From: Megalobrama amblycephala
Taxonomy: Eukaryota > Chordata > Actinopteri > Cypriniformes > Xenocyprididae
Direction of reading: 5' to 3'
Assembly (NCBI RefSeq): GCF_018812025.1
Contig: NC_063066.1
Coordinates: forward strand, 8,950,382 to 9,014,381
Length of the DNA stretch: 64,000 nt
The notes below the pieces were generated by a model. The model was given only the letters and a program-made list of their open reading frames with translations, ran no database searches and was not told the origin of the DNA. Positions 35,553 through 47,457 of the stretch are shown piece after piece. Position 1 is the stretch's first letter. Each line of letters starts with the position of its first letter. Both the position numbers and the translations under genes were made by a program.

Positions 35553-37070
35553 ACTGCTCTAAGAGATAAAAATCTTTGTTTTCACAACATAACAAATACC
35601 ATGCCAACCATGTTTTTCTTTTGACACCTATTTTGATTTGACACCTATGTAAAGATGTGAGCTTAAGGAAAACTTATCGTGCTCAAAATTCTATCTTGAT
35701 ATTTCTCATCAGTTTAACTACAATCAAAACATGTTAAAAAAGGCATTGAGGGCACTAATGAAAAATAAATGAATTTATCAAAATGGTACAGAGCTACACA
35801 GAACATGGTTTTACCTGATCTACAGAACGAACGCATCAATTCGAGTAAAAATTGTGTGTGTGTGTGTAACAGTGTGTTCTGCTCTTCAGGGGATTCTAGC
35901 AGTGTGTTCAGCATGAGTAAACAGTCGATATGGCTGGAGTTACTTAATTATTAATACAAGACAATTTCCTCAGCAGGCCAGAGCAGGGGATCCGATGCAC
36001 AGCAGCTGACCTTTAACCCTGACAGCAACTATCCCTCACTGACATCTGCCTACACGCTTCAACCAGGAGCACTTCATTCCTCTTAAATTCCATCTGCAGT
36101 GCACAGACTGACGGCCTTGTGTTTCAGAGACTGCTACATGCTTACACAGTTCAGAGCCATACTTCCTCATTAATGCCTGTCAACAAGATTATCCGTGACA
36201 GACTACAGCAGAAATGACCCAAAGGAGAACGCCGCCTCACAGCTATGCACTGTGAATCTTTTTCTGAATTGATGCAGACCTATATTGCTGCAAAAACTGT
36301 GTGCTATATACAGTGGGCTCTAAATTAATCACAGGATGTCTTAGGACGGGCTCAGACTACAGGAGTTTAGGCCATTTTATCCCAGATTTACCCCTCCTGA
36401 CAAACTGAGAAAAAAAATCTTGGTCAGTTCTGATGTTCGGCACAGATTATCTGGTAATGTGAGGCGTTTACAGATCAAATCTTTAACCTCCCGATTTTCT
36501 CGCACACACATCAGGGTGGCCTGGTAATATCATAAATGTTTGATATTTAGGATTTTAAATATGAATAACAGCCAATGAGAGACAAGTCTTTATGCTTTTG
36601 AAATGACAAGCTGCTGTACGGGAGATGGAAGAACGGATTGTGGAAGTGTGGCAACAACATGACTGCTTATATAACATGTCAAAAAGAAATGTGTCTACAA
36701 AGAATATCCTTACAGCAAGTTGTCATGTCATTATCTCCGCTTTACCATGAGATCCCATGAGACCATGTGAGGTGCTCCCTCTGGCATGATCATTTTAATA
36801 ATATCTTGCAGTTTGTGATGCTTACGATTTTCCATGATATCTTGTAGTATGTGCAATGCATGTTTGAGATTTGAGAGAAGAAAATCTGTAAAGATTCTCC
36901 TTATGTGTGCGATACAACCAGATTTCATAATCGGTTAGGATTTTGAAACTTTATTAAACTTATAAAGTTTGAGCCAGGCTTTAGTATTAGGTTTCTCTCT
37001 CTTTTTCTTTTAAAGAAAGCAACACTCAATGCCATGAACTCAACAAGTTTGCATAAAGCCTGATGATCAT
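35553..37070. other. Intronic DNA with a possible worn repeat
   Basis: Unique-looking to about 36340. From 36345 (GGACGGGCTCAGACTACAGG) to about 36960 it resembles a degraded TIR element, but the right end is not convincing. No exon. Confidence 0.35.
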
Positions 37071-37072
37071 GT

Positions 37073-37437
37073 TCTCCAGAATTCAATGTAGGGCATCTGA
37101 CTGTCTGTAAAAAGAGTTCACGATCAAAGTCACAAACAGAAACTTAAATATTTCTCATTAATTTTGTCATAATGTTTCTTTTATTTAAATTTTTAAAACC
37201 CTAAAGCATTCTATTTATTTCCACAAAACAGAAGCAGCAACATTCAGATAATTTCTCATTTGGTGTGTTCTGTGGAAGACAGAAAGTCATTTGGGTTTTG
37301 AAAGTGAATGATGAATGACAAAAAGTTCTCCAGAATTCAATGAAAAATTCCTGACTGTCTGTACAAAGAGTTGAGTGATCAATGTCACTAACTTGACACA
37401 GCCACAAACTTGATCTAAAAATAGCACATAACCTTAA
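37073..37437. repeat. Tandem duplication (~253-bp unit), second unit interrupted
   Basis: Unit 1 begins TCTCCAGAATTCAATGTAGG (about 37073) and unit 2 begins TCTCCAGAATTCAATGAAAA (about 37326). Both continue with CTGACTGTCTGTA-AAAGAGTT. Unit 2 is cut at TTAA (37434) by the element 37438-39092 and resumes at 39093. There TTATTTAAATTTTTAAAAAC matches unit 1 at about 37180. Confidence 0.7.
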
Positions 37438-37814
37438 AGCTGCAGTCGGTAAGTATTGCCTCTTTGTTGCCATCTCTGTTTGAAATCTGCAATTGCAGTT
37501 ATTTGCGGAAATATTATCTTTATGTGGGTTGTGCATCGGCACGGTTCCTCACCGTGGATGAATCTAATATTTTGAGGAGAATGTGTGGCTGTCAGTCACC
37601 GCACCGGCCAATACTGTACTTCGGAATAACAGATTGTATTCTTCGAAGTATGACCAAAATAAGAATTTCCACCGGAAAATGTCATCTGAAGTAAGTAACA
37701 TGTCTGCCACTTTTGTACTGACCAACCGAGGAAAAAAAAGCTACCAATGGTGATTAAATCTAATGATCTCTTAGTTCATATCGCATCAAAAAGTGCAAAT
37801 TATTATTATTGTTA

Positions 37815-38723
37815 TACTTTTTCTCACCTAAAAATGAAAATTATGTCATTAATGACTCACCCTCATGTCGTTCCAAACCCGTAAGACCTCCGTTCATCTT
37901 CGGAACACAGTTTAAGGTATTTTAGATTTAGTCCGAGAGCTTTCTGTCCCTCCATTGAAAGTGTATGTAAGGTATACTGTCCATGTCCAGAAAGGTAATA
38001 AAAACATCATCAAACTAGTCCATGTAACATCAGTGGGTTAGTTAGAAGTTTTTGAAGCATCGAAAATACATTTTGGTCCAAAAATAACAAAAACTACGAC
38101 TTTATTCAGCATTGTATTCTCTTCCGGGTCTGTTGTCAATCCGGGTTCACGACTCTGCAGTGACGCTGCTGACGTGTTATCCGGTGCGCCCGAGCTTCGT
38201 TTACAGTCTGAGAGAGACGCACGCTGTATTCAAGCTATTCTACATTGTTTGTATTTTGGTATTGCTATATTTTTTAAAATGGTGCGTAAGTGTGCATGTC
38301 GCGGATGTCCTAATCGCCAAAAACAACGACGTAAAAGTGCATTACCAACGCCGACAGATGAAAGGATTCAATGGAATCAATTCAATGGAATCAATTCAAT
38401 GGAAAGGATTCTGGAAGAGAAGACAATGCTGAATAAAGTCATAGTTTTTGTTATTTTTAAACCAAAATGTATTTTGGATGCTTCAAAAACTTCTAACTAA
38501 CCCACTGATGTTACATGGACTAGTTTGATGATGTTTTTATTACCTTTCTGGACATGGACAGTATACCTTACATACACTTTCAATGGAGGGACAGAAAGCT
38601 CTCGGACTAAATCTAAAATATCTTAAACTGTGTTCCGAAGATGAACGGAGGTCTTACGGGTTTGGAACGACATGAGGGTGAGTCATTAATGACATAATTT
38701 TCATTTTTGGGTGAACTAACCCT
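37815..38723. mobile_element. Palindromic element with THAP-carrying loop
   Basis: The arms (CCCTCATGTCGTTCCAAACC; GAGAGCTTTCTGTCCCTCC; and their complements) are nearly perfect over about 280 bp each. The right end GGGTGAACTAACCCT is followed by TTAA (38724-38727); the left terminus has decayed. The loop (about 38115-38420) starts with a CpG-rich promoter-like stretch (CTTCCGG, TGACGTG, GGTGCGCCCGAGC). An ATG and a THAP N-terminus follow. A 14-bp minisatellite (GGAATCAATTCAAT) lies at the loop end. Confidence 0.85.
38279..38405 (+). pseudogene. THAP N-terminal exon inside palindrome loop
   Basis: The frame opens MVRKCACRGCPNRQKQRRKS and continues ALPTPTDERIQWNQF. C5-x4-C10, the -GC-x-NR- motif, the proline pair P23/P25 and W32 match the first half of a THAP C2CH finger. 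After W32 the frame runs into the minisatellite, so the C-x2-H half is missing. Open frame is kept. Two further copies lie in the element at 43169-44174. Alternative: chance basic peptide, judged unlikely given conserved spacing and repeated occurrence. Confidence 0.6.
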
Positions 38724-39170
38724 TTAATGTTAACATCATCAGCATTGCGTGACTATGTGTTTAGTGTGTATTAGCGTTAACTGTAGATTTCAATTTCTGT
38801 ACATTGTAATCTCTAAGGTTAATTTGTCATACCATACAATCCGCCATCAAAATGATATGATGGGACTCCTTCTTTATGTAAACAGACGTGAAGTAATGAC
38901 GCAATGATGAATGGCTGCATGCTCGAATTTCCCACAGAAACCTACCAGTACCAGTCAAATTACAAAACATTATTACAAGCTTACCGCTGTGAATCGGGCT
39001 AAGGTAAGGAGATAGTTTTGAACTCTGGCTGGTTATGTACTTGCACAAAAATTGATTTTGGATTATTTTTAACCCAAAAAAATGCTGCAGCTTTAAATAT
39101 TTCTTATGTTATAATGTTGCTTTTATTTAAATTTTTAAAAACCCTAAAACGTTCTACTTATTTCCATGTT

Positions 39171-42075
39171 TAAATTAGATTCTACGTCCCAGATTTTCAG
39201 TATGGCCTCAGACTTTTAGACCCCACTGAATGTATTTCCTAATGCCCCTTGTCCTTTTTATTAGAAAAAATGCCCTGTCTCACTCCTGCCTGTCTATCCA
39301 TCATAACCCTCCCTGCCTGATTGTTTTGAGAGGAGAATGAATTATAAATGAATGGGTACTCAATCTGGGAAAAATCAATACTAACAAGGTCCAAGTTAAC
39401 TGTGCCAGCACGGTGCTTTCCCCCAGTCTGCCGTCCCGCCACACCGCACGCACACACTGATCCGGTCTTCAGAGACATCTCACCCTCTTTGCATGCAAAC
39501 TATCAGCAGGCCGGGCAGCAACCGAGCCTTTTCAGCAGATAATGAGGATTGCTTTTCAACCGATGCGGCCTTTCTCTGCAATAACATTCACGCTCGTAAA
39601 TGAATGGAGAGAGCATTAAATGCCTCCTCCTCCACTCCTCCAGCGATCCATCTATCAGCACGGGTGGCCGGCGCTGTCAGTCGGACAGAGGGGTGGGAGG
39701 GGAGAGTGATTGAGCGTGGCAGAACCTCCTTCATCATGCCACTTAGCCCCACAATTCCGCCCAGGGATCTACGCTGCCGAGACGGGGGGATTGATGAGAA
39801 TCTCTCCAAGTCCCTCTGTTCTCTTTCCCCACCCAAACATTTCTCCTCACATCAGCCCATCCAAGCAGAGAGACCCTCACTTACCCTCCTGTTTCAGCTG
39901 CCCCAATCTCCTGGGCATCCCGTCCCCGCTTCACATGCTCCTGCTGGGCTGACATATCCTCGCAACATGTTCCCATCTTGAATTATTCACCTACACTGCT
40001 AGGGTTCACATACCCTGCCATAGACGAATAGGAACAACCATTGTTTTAAAGCTGAAGGGTTCATTTCAATGCCACTAGTACTATGAAATGGTACTGAAAA
40101 AATAATGATGCTTTCAAGAGGTCAGGGTTCGGCCGGTTAACATGGCCGTTTGCTCCTGCTGGTAGATGCCGTAACGACAGCAAAAAAACGACCTTCTCCA
40201 TTGACGGCCATTCAAAATGAGATGTGCATTGTGATGGATTTTTTAATTTTTTTTGCAAGCAACATATATTGTTAATATTTCATTATATTACAGTAGATGT
40301 TTTATCAGTGCCTGATTTGGGGGCTTAGAAAATTGTGAAAAATTAAAGAAGGCCTACTGTTGCAAAAACAGCCTATTTACATAATAGGTTGGAGAAAAAG
40401 TTGAAAATTGTCATATAACACATGACCTCAAATAACATTTTAAGTGAAATACAGGGAAAATTATAGCCTAATAAATATCTAGAAATACAAATATAAAATC
40501 AAACAAAATTATTTTGAGTATATAAAATATAAATAAAATACAACATAAATAATTGACCAAATATTACGATGTAAATATTATTAAAATTAACATACACACA
40601 TATACACAGCTGGTTGGATTCAATGACAACAATGACGTGTGCTTTATGTTTAATCACCTTCAGATACACTACAAATCTCACAAAAAAATAGTAAAATGTA
40701 TTTTTATTTAATCTTAAAGTGTTATATTGTGAATAAATAAATATAAAAATTAAAACTGATCAAATATAGTCCCAGTTGTTTTGGTATTTTAAATCATTCA
40801 GATTTACCTTGACCTTTCATCTTGTACATACAGGCACTGTACTAGGCAGCACATAAACCTATATATTGAACAGTGATTGTGGTTATACATGTAAAATTCA
40901 AACGTATGTTTATCTGAGAAATATTACATCTAATCCACCACATGAAATGCACCATATGAGCGTCACTACGAGAAGCAGAAAGTGTCCGACTTGACCGCAA
41001 CATTTTCAAATCTCGTCAATCGGTTAAATCCAGCCACTGCTGAAGTCGAACACACCTGCTGTCACGTGACATTCATGATTGACTCAAAACAACCTGGCAG
41101 GAGCACTACGAGGTTATAAACAAAGATGGCAGATTTTAAATCATATACTTCTGGCATGTCCCAAACCAGCCAAGCATGTACCAATCAGACAATTGCTCAT
41201 AAATATATAAAACGGAGAAATTCTCATTGCACCGCAGTTTTTGAATATAGCTTTAAGGATCTAGGATCTAACACTTCATGCTTGAAAGACTTGCAGCTTT
41301 CTGCCAAGGTTAGTAGTCATGAATTCTTGTTTCTGTGGCTTTTTGACCTTACTGGATGGTTTGAAGCAATAGTACACTAAACTATAACGTAAACACATTT
41401 AGAAGCATGGCCATTATAACTGCAGGTTATATTTGGTACGACTGACCTGCCGATCTCGTACACCCACATGGGCCGAGCAAAAGAAGCCAAAAACGAAGAC
41501 ATGAAAAAGCAGTGAATTAGAGAGTTAGATAAGTCAAGCTCTTCCACTCTGCTCTCAGGTGTTTGACATGACCGTGGCAGAGTTGCACACGTTACGTATT
41601 GCATAAGCTGCTCAATAATGCAGGGCACTGAATGAAAAATACATCAGCCTTGACTTTGAATGCACCGGCATTAGCGGGATGCCGAGAGCCTCAAGGGGGC
41701 AGGTTTAAGATGACAAACACAACCTCCTACATGTAAAAAGGACAAGAGGTTAAAGAGAGACATTACAAAAAAGCAGCTGCAGAAAGAAACAATGATTTAT
41801 GCATTTAACGGCTGGTTTTGTTTACGCCGCGATTTCAGATTTGCTTTCAACTCATCAAATCTCTTATAAAGGTTGAGACTGTGACCAGACTTTGAACTGA
41901 AATTTTCAATGACATTCCAGCCAATAGACATTTTTCAATCTCACACCCAACTTCTAGAATTTTTACCAATTTTGCAAGGACATAACACAAATATTGCAGC
42001 ATTGGAAGAGCAGAAAGACATAAAAGACAGGGGGGAAAAAAATAATTTAAATGAGACAACTCACCAGAGGTAGGT
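39171..42075. other. Intronic DNA, mostly unique
   Basis: 39480-39990 is GC-richer and of high complexity, with short frames on both strands but no known domain; it could be a conserved non-coding block. 40250-40760 is very AT-rich. 40920-41400 and 41400-42060 show no element ends and no exon. Confidence 0.4.
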
Positions 42076-42076
42076 A

Positions 42077-42156
<80 letters not shown>
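42076..42156. repeat. (GAAA)n microsatellite
   Basis: An 81-base array just after CAGAGGTAGGTA, which resembles the left end of the hAT family at 26139. TTTTACTCAAGTTAATC-type sequence follows, so a decayed hAT copy may underlie 42065-42290. Confidence 0.95.
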
Positions 42157-42157
<1 letters not shown>

Positions 42158-42664
42158 TTTTTTTTTAATTGGACTTTTTTTTGTAATTGATAATCTACCT
42201 TTCAAATTGAATTCTTTTACTCAATTACATTTCTAATGAAAAAATTACACTTTTTACTCAAGTTAATCATACTTAGTCATACATAAACACATTTAACAAG
42301 TTTAATAACATTCTTATATTATATGATTAGTGATCATTCTGCAAAACTTAACAGAATTCATATTTATATACAGTTATAATTTGCAGTCAGAGAAACAGAG
42401 GATTCTCCCGAAAAACCTGAGTTGCTTTATTTTATGACATATGCAGAGCTAAATATGGATATCAGACAATCCTGTAAGAGACGGGACGTATTGACAGATA
42501 AAATAAATACACAATTGTGATAGCCTATAAGATTTGTATGATTTCTTCAAGCGGAAGTAGCCTATTTAACGTTTACTATGTTAATGGTTAGTGCGCATAG
42601 TCTTTTGCATCGCATATAAATCTTTCTGCCTTGTGATCAGAATCCACATCGGATTGCAAACAGA
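42157..42664. other. AT-rich intronic DNA
   Basis: Possible decayed hAT interior to about 42290, then AT-rich DNA with no recognisable feature. Confidence 0.4.
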
Positions 42665-43168
42665 AGCTTCGAAGCTTTACGAATCTTTTGTTTCAAATCA
42701 GTGGTTTGGAGCGTGCATCAAACTGCCAAAGTCACGTGAACTATTGAAATTTCAAAAAGTTTCGAAATACTTATGATGTAACAAAGCCTCATTTACTGAA
42801 ATCATGTGACTTTGGCAGTTTAATACACGCTCCTAACCACTGATTCGAAACAAAAGATTCATAAATCTTTGAAGCTTCATGAAGCAGTGTTTTGAAATCG
42901 CCCCTCACTATTGTTGAATAAAGTTGTTATTTTGTTATTTTTGGTGCACAAAAAGTCACTTTATAATATTAAGGTTGAACCACTGTAGTCACATAAACTG
43001 TTTTAAATATGTCTTTAGTACCTTTCTGGGCATTTGAAAGTGTACATTATCTTGCTGTCAATGGAGCCATCGGCCATCAGATTTTATCAAAAATATCTTA
43101 ATTTGTGTTCCGAAGATAAACAAAGGTCTTACGGGTGTGGAACGACATGAGGGTGAGTAATTAATGAC
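42665..43168. mobile_element. Truncated palindromic element (empty-site relative of 33730)
   Basis: Shares loop and right-arm sequence with 33730-35333 (TTTTGAAATCGCCC, AAAGTCACTTTATAATATTA, CTTACGGGTGTGGAACGACA). The left arm is missing and the extreme right end is lost, joining directly to the next palindrome at about 43168. At 42969-42972 the TTAA used by the nested MITE at 34342 is unoccupied. Confidence 0.75.
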
Positions 43169-43402
43169 AGATATTTAGATTTAGTCGAGAGCTTTCTGTC
43201 CCTCCATTGAAAATGTATGTACGGTATACTGTCCACGTCCAGAAAGGTAATAAAACATCATCAAAGTAGTCCATATGACATCAGTGGGTTAGTTAGAATT
43301 TGTTGAAGCAAAAAAAATACATTTTGGTCCAAAAATAAGACTTTATTCAGCATTGTCTTCTCTTCCGGAATCCTTTCCATTGAATTGATTCCATTGAATT
43401 GA

Positions 43403-43520
43403 TTCCATTGAACTGATTCCATTGAATCCTTTCATCTGTCAGCATTGGTAATGCACTTTTACGTCGCTGTGGTTGTTTTTGGTGATTAGGACATCCGCGA
43501 CATGCACACTTACGCACCAT
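43403..43520 (-). pseudogene. THAP N-terminal exon, inverted copy
   Basis: On the minus strand from ATG at 43520, MVRKCACRGCPNHQKQPQRR then KSALPMLTDERIQWNQF. Cysteine spacing and the tryptophan are as in 38279-38405, with a two-residue insertion and a few substitutions. No stop within the THAP part. The minisatellite (43377-43432, GAATTGATTCCATT units) follows. Confidence 0.6.
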
Positions 43521-43740
43521 TTTAAAAAATATAGCAATACAAACAATGTAGAATAGCTTGAATACAGCGTGCGTCTCCCTCAGACTGTAAACGAAGCTCG
43601 GGCGCACCGGATAACACGTCAGCAGCGTCACTGCAGAGTCGTGAACCCGGATTGACAACAGACCCGGAAGAGAATACAATGCTGAATAAAGTTGTAGTTT
43701 TTGTTATTTTTGGACAAAAATGTATTTTCGATGCTTCAAA

Positions 43741-43880
43741 ATGTCGCGGATGTCCTAATCGGCAAAAACAACCACGGCGACATAAAAGTGCATTACCAAC
43801 GCCGACAGAAGAAAGGATTCAGTGGAATCAGTTCAATGGAATCAATTCAATGGAAAGGATTCCGGAAGAGAATACAATGC
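43741..43880 (+). pseudogene. THAP exon, partial duplicate without start
   Basis: Begins at CRGCPNRQKQPRRHKSALPT, so the ATG and first cysteine are missing. It is joined to GATGCTTCAAAA from the arm junction. Continues through the W motif and minisatellite into the right arm. Confidence 0.55.
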
Positions 43881-44178
43881 TGAATAAAGTCGTAGTTTTT
43901 GTTATTTTTGGACCAAAATGTATTTTCGATGCTTCAAAAAATTTTAACTAACCCACTGATGTCACATGGACTACTTTGATGATGTTTTTATTACCTTTCT
44001 GGACATGGACAGTATACCGTACAAACATTTTCAATGGAGGGACAGAAAGCTCTCGGACTAAATCTAAAATACCTTAAACTGTGTACCGAAGATGAACGGA
44101 GGTCTTACGGGTTTGGAACGACATGAGGGTGAGTCATTAATGACATAATTTTCATTTTTGAGTGAACTAACCCTTTAA

Positions 44179-46487
44179 GTTCAGTTTCCCAATATTTTGC
44201 AGTTCATTCCAATAAAAAAAAAAAATGCACCAGCTTTTCAAAGACCTCCATTTTGTTGAACATCTTGGGAGTATTGTGAACACTAAACCCAAGAGACTTT
44301 AATGTGTCTGAGCCCGCTCGAGATGTTCCTGTTGTGAAAGAGCGAGCTGTGTAAAGGAGCGCTGATGTCGGGAAAGACAGTAGGGTGTTGAAAGTGGTGC
44401 TCAACTGACGGGGTTTTGATGGTACTATTTCAGAAAGCTCTTTGATCCAAATACAGCTCTTGTTTGTTTGTTTTCCATGATGAAATATCTCAGCACGGTA
44501 GTCATGCAAGAATTTGGATCATTAGCATAGCGTAAACAGCCACTGCACGGGACAGCACATGGCAGAAAATAGTGACGGATTACTCCTTAATATAATCCGC
44601 TGTTTCTTCACATCTACTAAACCGCGTTCTCAAATAAGCGCCTCTCTAACCCGCCCGTCATGAAGTCTACTGAACTGTGACGTTTATGGTGGCAGATTGT
44701 ACATTTGTGAGAGATCATTAAGCATAATTACTAAATGTTCCTCGCTCTCAATATCACTGAGACAAACAGAGTGCAATCTTACACCTTACGGTGCTGAAAA
44801 TGACTTTGCGGTTTTGCATGATTAGAAAAGAATAGAGCTGAGTTGAGGAATCGTGAGGGAGATATAAACGCCTTACGCACACGCATTCATCATTCGGCGA
44901 GGTGTGCAGGAAAAACGCATTAAACCGGCCTGTATTAGCAGAGAGTACACAAACTGCCCGCTGCCCATGAGACTCAGCATTTAACAGAGACTCAGAGGGA
45001 ATATGAGGTGAGAGTAACAAATTCCATATAACCTACTGCCACATTGATGTAGTGTCATGAGGCCGGAGGAAGAAACCGGCGTTAATGCCCTCCGTAGTGC
45101 ATATCTATGAGTGGGTGGTGGAGTTTATGTGAGAACTCAAATGGGAAACAAAGAAAGAAAGAGAGGGAAATTGCAACATGTATAATTCATGTCCGTTTAG
45201 CCCATTGTTTGTCATGCGCTACTTTTCCTATTTCTTTTCTCCTGCTCCACAGCAACTCGATAGGCCTTCCTAGCAATAAAAAGTCACAATAAAGCACGTC
45301 TTCATCAAAGTAAAGAAATAAGCCTTTGTCTCCACCACCGCAAGACACTGGAAAGAAATACCACACTTCTCACTAAATTGAACTCTCAGAAAGTGGTTCG
45401 CTTTTCTTTCTGGGGCGATAATGCAGCCGCTATTGAAGATTTCCCGAGCCACAGTCACAATGAAAATGCAAATACACCCCATGCAGAGCAGACTGGATGC
45501 CACACTATCAACAAAGAGACAGCCGCAGAATTGTGGTCCAAAAGTGTGGTCCAAATCAAACATCAGAGGGTGATTAGAAACACACAAACCCGACTCTGTC
45601 AGGACAAAGCACAAGCTTGAAACCAAAGCAGGGGAAAATGCTCATACCTCAGGGAATGCAACCGCAACGTTAAGCCACCGGAGCGGGTGATAGACAGGAA
45701 TAAGCTGGTCAGGGAGGAGCCGAAGGTGTAAATGGGGGTTTTCAACATGTTGCAGAAGGATTTGTAATAGTATACTTGCTACATGTGCTCATGACAGAAC
45801 TAGGACGCAAAGGAACTTTGGTGTGAGGTTGTAATATTTGAGATTTCTGGGCCAGACGCACTTGTGTGGGTGGGTATTAGAAACAATCTGCGTGAAGGAA
45901 TATATGATGAGCTGTTGCCCTGTGATGCCCTTCCTCCCCGGTGCTGATTTTCCCCTCAGCTCGGTGTCTCTCCTGAGCTCCCATTGACACTCAGGAGGTC
46001 TTTCTCCTCCTCACCATCTGCTAATTCATGGCCAGACTCTAATCACCTGCTCCAATGCACCACTCTCATTCACAAACACCAGGCAAACCGTCTGCCACCT
46101 CGCAATGTAATTACTGTCATAATCAAGAGAGCACTGCTTCCTCATAGCTTTACTCATGTAGATGCATGCTAATGTATTAGCGACAATTAGACCTCAATAC
46201 CGCGGTCATCGTGGTTAATGTTTAGATGCACATTTCGGCACAATGAGTCATTATGTTTGGTGAACTTTTGATCAAATGCTTTTACACTTGTTTGTTTACA
46301 TCCATTTTGCATATTTGCTTTAATGGTTATATCATGGAAAACTGGATACTAATACCAGAAGCAAGACTAAGGAGAAACAAACAAGGGATCTTAACAATGC
46401 ACACCTGAACTGAGTACTCAAATCAGTATGTAACCATGGTCAAAACAGATTAGAAAACAAACTCAAAACGTGACAATTAACACATGG
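44179..46487. other. Intronic DNA, apparently unique
   Basis: 44280-45660 is of high complexity and moderate GC without element ends; conserved non-coding sequence is possible. The paired frames at 45270-45626 on opposite strands show no domain. Confidence 0.4.
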
Positions 46488-47089
46488 TAGGGGTGCGACA
46501 AAATCTCGTTTTGCTTTTTATAGAAATAAAAACCTTTTAATTCAGATGGATAACGGTCGCTTCAATCCCATCCAGCTCGTCAAACACGAGCTGCAGAGTC
46601 GTACGTGGTGCAGCAGGAATCAGAGTTTACTGATCACATGACGAGAGTAAGACGAGATGACTAACAAGACCATGGAGAGGGATTTGTTGCACAACAGAGC
46701 CTAAGCATCTGAAGTCTTATCTTGTAGAATGCGTGCTCAGCATCGCCGCTGCCTATTCAAAGAGTAAGCGAAATCGAAAGTGAAAGTAAAACGCGAGGGC
46801 CCGTTCAAACGCGATTTCTATACCCCGCATTTTGAAAGCGGCTCCCTGATGCGTGCAAATATCTCCCAATATGAAAGCTTTTACTGCATATGATAACTCA
46901 TACTTAAAAAGTAGAACTGAAATGACATTCATTACAATTTGATTGGTTAAGACATTTCAAATGCACCTGCAGACTATATTACTATTCATGTATTTTATCA
47001 TTGAGGATTTCTTAAAAATACTGTGTAAAAGTCTTGTCTCGTTCTCGTGAACCCAATCTCGTGTCTTGTCTCGTCTTGTCACACCCCTA
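46488..47089. mobile_element. hAT-type element (TAGGGGTG ends)
   Basis: TAGGGGTGCGACAAAATCTC at the left mirrors GTCTTGTCACACCCCTA at the right. The 8-bp flanks ACACATGG (46480-46487) and ACATATGT (47090-47097) match at 6 of 8 positions. A TCTCGTTCTCGTGAAC-type sub-terminal repeat is present. No transposase is readable. Confidence 0.8.
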
Positions 47090-47131
47090 ACATATGTCCG
47101 CCATTCATATTTACATCAACACCCGCTAACT

Positions 47132-47409
47132 AGTCAGCTGCCTTGTCCACATACCCACACTTGAGGCCACTTGAGAGCTCATGCACGCGACAGGAAGTAA
47201 GTGCGCAAGACTGTTCCATGTCTTAAAAATGCCCAAGTGCAATGCCCTTAATGCACACTAAACCCACACTACCATGAATACTGCTTCTGAGCTTGCATTT
47301 TTTACAACACTATAAGTGTGTTCCATCGGGTAATCAAATACGTCATGTAAGTAGACAAGTGGTCAAGTGCAAAGACCGCAAGTGTGGGTATTTGAACAAG
47401 GCAGCAACT
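47132..47409. mobile_element. Small TIR MITE
   Basis: AGCTGCCTTGTCCACATACC with CACACTTG at the left is mirrored by CAAGTGTGGGTATTTGAACA then AGGCAGCAACT at the right. About 278 bp, non-coding. Confidence 0.65.
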
Positions 47410-47457
47410 TGGTTGCCCTGATGTACACAATAATGACCTACTCCGCTCAATCCTTAT

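Larger units (their letters stand above)
37438..39092. mobile_element. TTAA-flanked element (AGCTGCAG ends) hosting a palindrome
   Basis: TTAA lies at 37434-37437 and 39093-39096. The ends AGCTGCAGTCGG and AATGCTGCAGCT are inverted. About 375 bp of left and 365 bp of right body flank the palindromic element 37815-38723. The left body shows an ATG-TCATCTGAA-GTAAGT stretch (37680-37697) that would suit a short exon and donor, but this is weak. Confidence 0.7.
43169..44174. mobile_element. Palindromic element with inverted and duplicated THAP loop
   Basis: The arms match 37815-38723 and the right end is followed by TTAA (44175-44178). The outer part of the left arm has been replaced by the end of the neighbouring element. 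The loop is in the opposite orientation (43345-43740). A second partial copy of the loop follows in the plus orientation (43741-43900). This looks like inversion plus duplication by arm-to-arm recombination or template switching. Confidence 0.8.

Noticed and set aside
39604..39981. 125-codon plus-strand frame
   Set aside because: Proline/serine-rich translation of a GC-rich stretch, with no recognisable family and an overlapping frame on the other strand.
42076..42156. CRISPR-like regular repetition (also 48121-48185 and 56745-56874)
   Set aside because: These are plain microsatellites with no spacers, in a vertebrate genome.
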